A stretch of 64,000 nucleotides of DNA, taken from contig OY987233.1 in the NCBI GenBank assembly GCA_963920705.1, positions 11,395,459 to 11,459,458 of the forward strand. Reading direction: 5' to 3'. Position numbers and translations under genes: made by a program. This stretch comes from Odiellus spinosus (lineage: Eukaryota; Arthropoda; Arachnida; Opiliones; Phalangiidae). Positions 57,920 to 64,000 of this stretch are shown piece by piece. The notes under the pieces are model-generated. The model ran no database searches and had not been told where the DNA came from. It saw nothing but the letters and a program-made list of their open reading frames with translations. Every line of letters begins with the position of its first letter. Within the stretch, counting starts at the first letter, position 1.

Positions 57920-59829
57920 GAACTTAAACCCACTTACTAGGATACCGAGCGCGGTATGGTTTTCGCGACCAAACTAAGGTCGCGACGCGTTGGTCGCCAA
58001 GGCCCGAGCGAGCGGTATCATTTCATTTTTGTAGCGTTTTCAGATCACCGTGGGAGTATAAAAACAACCCCCAAATTGGTCGGATTTTTTTAACTTCCGA
58101 GGTCGAGTAGCGTCCCTAACGCGAACGTTGCTCGTAGCGATAGTTCCAATAATAGCCGTCAAATTTGACATTACGTATACGTTTAGGGAACTCGGAAGGT
58201 TTTTTTGTCTTCAATAATTAAGTTTTACTAACCACACCCTAGAGTTAAGCTTACCAGGCGGCACTACCCGGTTCGCGTTTAGCCCCCTTCGCCTGCATAC
58301 GTTAAGATTAATGTATTATGATGTTTACTAACACTCGATCTCGTTGTCATATTTAGTTATGACACCGGGTTCGATTATATAATTGACTAATTTATTTATT
58401 TTTACTATTAAACGCGTAGATTCGCGGTTAAAGTTTGACCATCACTGCTAATTCTATTTTCCTACATTTTCAGCCTTTAATTTTTTCTTATTAATTTATG
58501 CGCGCAGCTCTTTTCAATTGAAATTTCAGTTTTCTTTGTCAAATTAGATTCGAGATAATTTTCAGTCTAAATTAGTAGTAGATTTCGTACAAAGGTATTA
58601 GCTTCGCTCCAGTTTTTTCAGACTGTCTTTGAGCTCCATCTATGAAAGTCAAATCTGATTCTTCGTTCCAGGCCCAATATCCAGCAAACCAAAACTCTGG
58701 GCCCCTCTCCTTTTTTTGGGAGGTGTGGTGAAAGTTAATTTTGAACCGATTGATAAAGTTTAACTAAATACCATTGGATATCCATCGTGCGGAAGCAGTT
58801 TGTATAATTCCTTATTCCTTGAAATTGTTATACGAGTTCAATTACTATTTTCAAAGCTGTCGAACAACTAACATACAGACGTAACCATAACGGCAACCTC
58901 CTACTTCAGTTCTCCCGGGAGAGATTGAACGCATTCTCGTTCGTAGTAGCGTAATTTTTCGAATTCAGCGAGTTTAGACGTAGACTAGCTTCCGTCTTTG
59001 ACCAGGATTGGTTTTCTAGTGTTCGATTCGATGATTTTTGAGCTTGATCCGAAGTTTGCCTTATATGGTATTTACATAAGCGCCGCTGGTTCCTTTCTTT
59101 TGATTTTCGGCGAACAGCCTCCCACTTTTAATATAAAAGTTTTGTATTTTTGACTTCGGGGGTCGTAGGTCAATAACGAGAATTTTCTGGAAACTTTCTA
59201 CCGCTCTAAGGCGATTTAATATTATCTTACGTTTAGAATTTTAAAATGAAAAGGTAAAGTTAAAGCTAAGTCTCGGCTAAAATATATATTCGTCATTTCA
59301 AACCGAATTAGGCTATACTTAACGAATTTTCCATTGAAGGAGAATTTTCGAGTTAATGGAAATAAGGTGAGCGGAGATTAGCCGACTGGTTATGAATATT
59401 CACAATTATTTGCTCTGAAAACTGGGTCAGCAAATTTCATTATATTTGACTAAGTTATTCAAACGTTATAATGAATTGCCTACTCTCCCGTATTGAACTA
59501 GTCGATTTTAATTTTATCCACCAATTTAATTCCAAATTTTACGACGTAGACGGAATTTAGAAAATCTTAACTTGACGCGCTGATTCTATAATCTGAAAAG
59601 CAAACGTAATTTTAGTCAATTTTTGCATAGATCGTTGAAACTGAAGTTGAAGAGGAAAAGTTATTGCTTTTTTATCGATTTTGTAACTGGAATAAGACGA
59701 AAAGTAGTGAAACAGTTCTTGAAGTGGCTCTAAATTAGTCAAAAAATTATGAAACCTGATTTAGATTAATTAAATTAAAATTAAGACCTCATAATCAAAA
59801 TTAAATTGAAACGTTTTCGAAATTTTTAA
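57920..59829. other. Gene-free stretch
   Basis: No gene recognised. The 61-codon minus frame at 59557-59742 has no signature. A locally GC-richer segment lies at 57940-58020 (AAGGTCGCGACGCGTTGGTC). Confidence 0.4.
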
Positions 59830-60256
59830 AGGGAGAATGCAACCTAATAACAAGTGATTTTTTTTATCGATTCCTTATCGTTTAAATTGGCCTAATCCAC
59901 CCTTAAAAAGTTTACAAATCAAATATTAAACTAGAAATAAATTTAAAACTCACCGTCAAAATAGGCTTAGCTGAATTCATGGAGATCCTAAATTGCCTCC
60001 GTGTAAGGTCTAGCAACCAATGAGCCAAGGCCCGTCGTTCGCGCGAGATATCCACGAGACTTACAATCGCGTTCGATTGGTCGCTAGACCTTACACGCGA
60101 GGAAGTCAGGATCTCCATGAATCCCGCTAAGCCTATTTTCCGGGTAAGTTTTAAATTTATTTATAGTTTAATATTTGTTTGTAAATTTTTTAAATATTGG
60201 ATTTAAACAATAAGGAATCGATAAAAAATCACTTGTTGTTAGGTTGCATCCTCCCT
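59830..60256. mobile_element. 427-bp palindromic TTAA-flanked MITE
   Basis: Ends AGGGAGAATGCAACCTAATA and the inverted copy, bounded by TTAA at 59826-59829 and 60257-60260. Close relative of 15423-15858, including the centre with GACCTTACACG / CGTGTAAGGTC and the AACGCGATTG..GATTGTAAG arms, but in the opposite relative orientation of the centre. Confidence 0.88.
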
Positions 60257-61802
60257 TTAAATCTATCAAACAAATTAATTAATTTCCTAATCAATAATTA
60301 AAAATAACTCTAAAATTTATTTATTTGTTAATTCTAGAAGCCACTGCTTATTAATATCGGCGAGATGAGTTCCACTCCTCCGCCCAACCCTGTTGACCAA
60401 TAAACGCCCGACTTTGAATTCGGATTCTCTTCGACTACGGGATATATTTTTTTATCATAGGACCTATATCTTTTCTCTCTCACGGATCGATTGGTCGAGT
60501 AGTTGAAAGCCTTTGCCGCCGCGCCACTAAAAGACTAAATCAAATTAATGAGAATCTGAGCAAACGCGATTGAGAAAAGTTTCGGGGATAAGAAGCTTCT
60601 TCGCTTTATTTCTTAAAAGAGACACCTTAGAGTGACGCGAACGCCCCACACCCCTCCCTTATAAGCCAATCAATATATCGGATTCAAGCCCCACACCATT
60701 TATTTAAAGTCGCAGTTACACCGAGTAAATTATAAACCTGATTACGAAATCAGTATTAAATCAAATTCGGAAATAATTTTAGGATTATTTAACTGTTCGC
60801 TGACTTTATTGAGTCCCTTTTACGGGACAGTTGACTGCAGGGCACCTTAAGAAAGAGGCGTGGCTTATTTTCCTTAGGCCAAACCGGAGTCGTAACTATA
60901 TATTAACCAAATGTGTTTTTTTTTCCGCACTCCCGTCAGCAACGCCACTTCTGATTTTGGTTTTTAAGTAATTTTTTTTTCCTCAAGCGACTGAGTCTTT
61001 ATTTTAAGTCTGGATTCTTTCGTTGAGACGAAATAAAAAGAGTGGATCTTTCTTTTAACTCTTTCGCGAGTCGTCTTATTCAATTTCGGGCACCCTTTTT
61101 TTCGCGCCGAGAAAAAGGTATTTTTATTTTATTTTTTTGGTTCTTGGCTCGGCTTTCTCGCCGAATACATTACCCAAAGTTACTCAACCGATATTTTCAG
61201 CAACCTTTTTTATTTCCTCGGTGCAATGATCACAGTCTGCGCCCAATTCCGTACAACTTTTCTTAAATTTATTAAAAACTATGATAGAATTGATAAAAGC
61301 GTCAGTTTCCACCGCGAGCGATTTTCTCGAGAAACGCGGAAAACCAAAATTTCCGCGTTAAATAAGGTTATTTTCGCCGTGAAATTTTTCTTAAGCCTTG
61401 GCACCGCCTAAAATTAACCTTAATTCAATACCTAAACGAGCTAATTAAATTATTTTTGCTTTTCCTCTAAATTACGAGAAAAACGATCAAAATTCGCCCA
61501 GTGGAAACCGAGACTAAGACTAACGGAATTTATTTATAAGGGAAGTTCTGAAGGAATTATTTATGCAAGCGCGTGTAAAGACGCGATTCTAGGATTGTAA
61601 GTTTTTGAGTTTCTAGCAAATATTGTTTTTTTAATTAAATGCTAGATTTATTTGACTATCCGGTGATGAACTTCATTAGAATTAATTATTAACTAGACCG
61701 CTATATACTGAGTGATTAGTGAAAACATATTATTAAATATACGTTACCGCATTAACACTCGTAAAGTTATATTAATGAATTTTTAAATTGTTAAACGTCT
61801 TA
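60257..61802. other. Gene-free stretch with a dispersed repeat fragment
   Basis: No gene recognised. The segment 60540-60690 shares AATTAATGAGAATCTGAGC, AAACGCGATTGAGAA and CCAATCAATATATCGG with 10755-10915, and the first part with 62826-62870. Frames at 61042-61266 and 61226-61411 have no domain. Confidence 0.4.
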
Positions 61803-62084
61803 CCAAGAAGGATCAGATAAGGAGAGGAAAAGTGGGAACGGCGCGGCTCCTACTGCGTCGGCCTAAACTCCCACTCTGGGAGAACGGGGGTAGAGATGCT
61901 TCGTGGTAAATTGTTGTCACGTGGGTAAAACGAATCCTTTATGAGACGCGCTAGCTAGCGACCACGTGACAACAGTTTACCTCGAGAATTTCCTATCCCC
62001 CTTTCCACCCGAGTGGGAGGTTGGCTCTTCTCTCTCTAACTCATCGCAGCCCCACTTTTCCTCTCCTTATCTGATCCTTCTTGG
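61803..62084. mobile_element. 282-bp MITE with perfect 34-bp inverted ends
   Basis: The arms 61803-61836 and 62051-62084 are perfect reverse complements (CCAAGAAGGATCAGATAAGG is the first 20 bases). TCTTA precedes and follows the element, a likely 5-bp target duplication. A second inverted pair, TGTTGTCACGTGG with CCACGTGACAACA, lies inside. No frame. Confidence 0.9.
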
Positions 62085-62361
62085 TCTTACGTACGTAATT
62101 ATAATTTTAAGATGTAGTTTTAAATAGCGCGTTTTTCTTGGATAATTTTGGTATCTTGAAAACGACTTTTTTAAGACTATAGATAATTATTTTATTTTTA
62201 TAAATTTAGTTCAAATTTTCAACAAAATATAAAGATTTATCTAAACCTTTCCTTTAATATTCATTTTTAAGGAAATCTTTCACCACCAAGTATTACATTT
62301 TAAACTAATTAATAATAATAAATTTTAAACCAATTACTATGCTTACCTATAATATTAAAAT

Positions 62362-62490
62362 TTAAACAAATTTTCAACGAAATATTTAAATTTAAATAAT
62401 TTTTCAACAAAAACGTTAAATTTAAACAATCTTTCAACAAAAACGTTAAATTTAAACAGTTTTTCAACAAAATATCTAAATTTCAAACAA
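62362..62490 (+). repeat. About 32-bp AT-rich tandem repeat
   Basis: About four units of TTTTTCAACAAAAACGTTAA ATTTAAACAA type. A 79-codon minus frame with a recurring VEKLFKFNVF peptide is produced by the repeat. Confidence 0.8.
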
Positions 62491-64000
62491 ATTTTTAATT
62501 TAAATCGAAATATATTAAATTTTATTCGACTTTTTGCCAACTTGTAACAACGTAAGAACCATTTCAAACAAGTTCTTGAAATATCTAATTCCAAGGCATT
62601 ATGTCTCGAATCTAAGCTATCTTATAGCGTTTATAATTTCTAAAGTTGGACTGCTGGAATCCGAGTTGTTGGGATGAGAGCGTTGAATTGGCTAGTACCG
62701 GTAACTGGCGTGCAGGGTATCTAGGTAATCGATGACGTCAACGTGGGTGTAAGTGGGATGCTGGTAAGAAAACAAAAAGGGGGAGGAGCTGGTTACTCTA
62801 GAGAAAATCCATCGATTCTTTTCCATCCGAACTTCTAGATTTAATTAGTCGGAATCTCGGCAAACACGCTTGGGAAATAAAGAACGGATATTTTGCCACT
62901 TATTCCAGACTTCCCGCAAAGGGAGATTGAAACCAAAATATAGAAACATCACTTTCTCACGAAACAATTCATTTTTTTTTTTTTTGTTAATTAACATAGC
63001 TGTTCATTAACAGTCCTACGTTTATCCGCGCTGAAATGAATTAAATGCGTTCTTGATAAAACGCGAACCTATAATGAATTTCATCGAGTTAAAATCTATG
63101 CCTAGGTACGAAAGGTTGTTGTACAAGCGTGATCTTAAATTTCAAATGTCACCTTTAATCTATTCGATACCAGAGTGATGAGAAATCGATGGCTACTAAC
63201 CCTAGATTATTATTGCACGTCGTACCCGGCCGAAGGTGATTCCTTAACATTAATAAAACTACCAACTTAAATTGTCGAATCGCCAATATATCGAGTTTAG
63301 TATCGATTGTCGACGAAGAGAAGGTAATGAAGGAATCGTAGGGGAATGAGACAACCGCCTGTTTATTCCATCCCATTTCCTATAGCTTCTGTCGCGTTAT
63401 TTCTGTTAATTCGAACGCGGATAAAGATCTAAGGTTTCCTATATTTTATCAATTTTAATAGAACTCTTAAGAGTTGATAGCAAGATATTGATAATAATGT
63501 AGGTCTTTTTAACGTAAACCCGCCTTCGTCTTCATTGACTCTATTTTAACGGATAAAATACCTTCTATAATAAACTCTGACAAATTTCTCACCAAACTTT
63601 TTTTAGTTCGTATTGGAATGTCTATATTTGAGATTCAATCTAACAACCCACTAGAATAAACGTTAAAAGGTTGCAACTTCCGGTATAGATGATACTTACA
63701 AATTGGGCGGGAAAAGTGAAGCGTTCGGTGTATTTAACCGATACAACCGAATCTACTGAACTTAAGTTTTAAAATTTAAACAAAATTGTTCTAGGTTTCG
63801 CGGTAATTCAATTTTTAATAAATCATAGTTACGTAGTTTGAATAACTTTCTTAATTGAGGATTCCATCTTTGAAATATTCCCCCTCCTTTTGGAGTTATT
63901 TGCAATGACGTAGATTCGTTTAAACTTTATTTTATAATTAAATTGACATTTGTCGATTTACAATATCAAATTTTATCATTTAAAATCGTGGTTAAAACTG
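62491..64000. other. Gene-free right end of the window
   Basis: No gene recognised. The minus frame 63155-63376 (73 codons) has no domain I know. A fragment of the dispersed repeat lies at 62826-62870. Confidence 0.4.

Noticed and set aside
62355..62594. 79-codon minus-strand frame with repeated KLFKFNVFVE
   Set aside because: Made by the 32-bp AT-rich tandem repeat; no start context or family match.
63155..63376. 73-codon minus-strand frame
   Set aside because: No recognisable domain, no splice partners found, and length within chance expectation for this composition.

Overview
The window looks like nuclear DNA of an arthropod, most likely an insect. It is AT-rich, has spliced genes with GT-AG introns of roughly 50 bp to 8 kb, and is crowded with short inverted-repeat elements and tandem repeats. 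There is no operon, Shine-Dalgarno pattern or prokaryotic gene density. The two genes I can assemble belong to animal families: a nose-resistant-to-fluoxetine (NRF-6) type membrane acyltransferase, and a secreted cysteine-rich protein resembling the insect 27 kDa hemolymph glycoprotein (DUF1397) family. I cannot name the species.

Layout. 1-4219: an NRF-6-like gene on the minus strand, 13 coding exons and 766 codons, closed in frame from signal peptide to stop. 4260-6069: a 28-bp minisatellite of about 63 copies just upstream of that gene; it belongs to a transposon-like family that recurs at 57281-57919. 6571-6760 repeats the sequence at 1-180, so the NRF gene lies between diverged direct repeats, which suggests a duplicated gene lies just left of the window. 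6966-9145: a long element with inverted ends and TTAA flanks. 12431-23638: the secreted-protein gene on the minus strand, five coding exons and 212 codons, with an 8.2-kb first intron full of small mobile elements and one probable GC-AG intron. 24266-31500: no gene recognised; it holds two palindromic elements, one with almost identical arms of about 197 bp.

31505-51137 dominates the window. Two giant arrays of a 16-bp unit (TTTCAAGTGTCGTCGG and variants), 14.97 kb and 2.92 kb long, sit among three copies of one unique spacer of about 550 bp. The larger array is layered. Its edges carry a GTTGG form of the unit, the left flank mixes 16- and 17-bp units, the core is almost pure 16-bp units, and the right flank passes through ordered variant zones. 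The second array contains a higher-order repeat of exactly 1104 bp (69 units). Because 16 is not a multiple of 3 and no forward frame contains a stop, all three plus frames stay open for kilobases; I regard these frames as satellite artefacts, not genes.

51138-64000: no gene recognised. It carries foldback or MITE-like elements of at least five families, a 157-bp tandem repeat, a long (AT)n tract and a 639-bp element with an internal minisatellite.

The two genes show no evident functional link. The strongest candidate for something undescribed is the spacer-plus-array locus at 31505-51137, followed by an element family whose interior keeps expanding into minisatellites.
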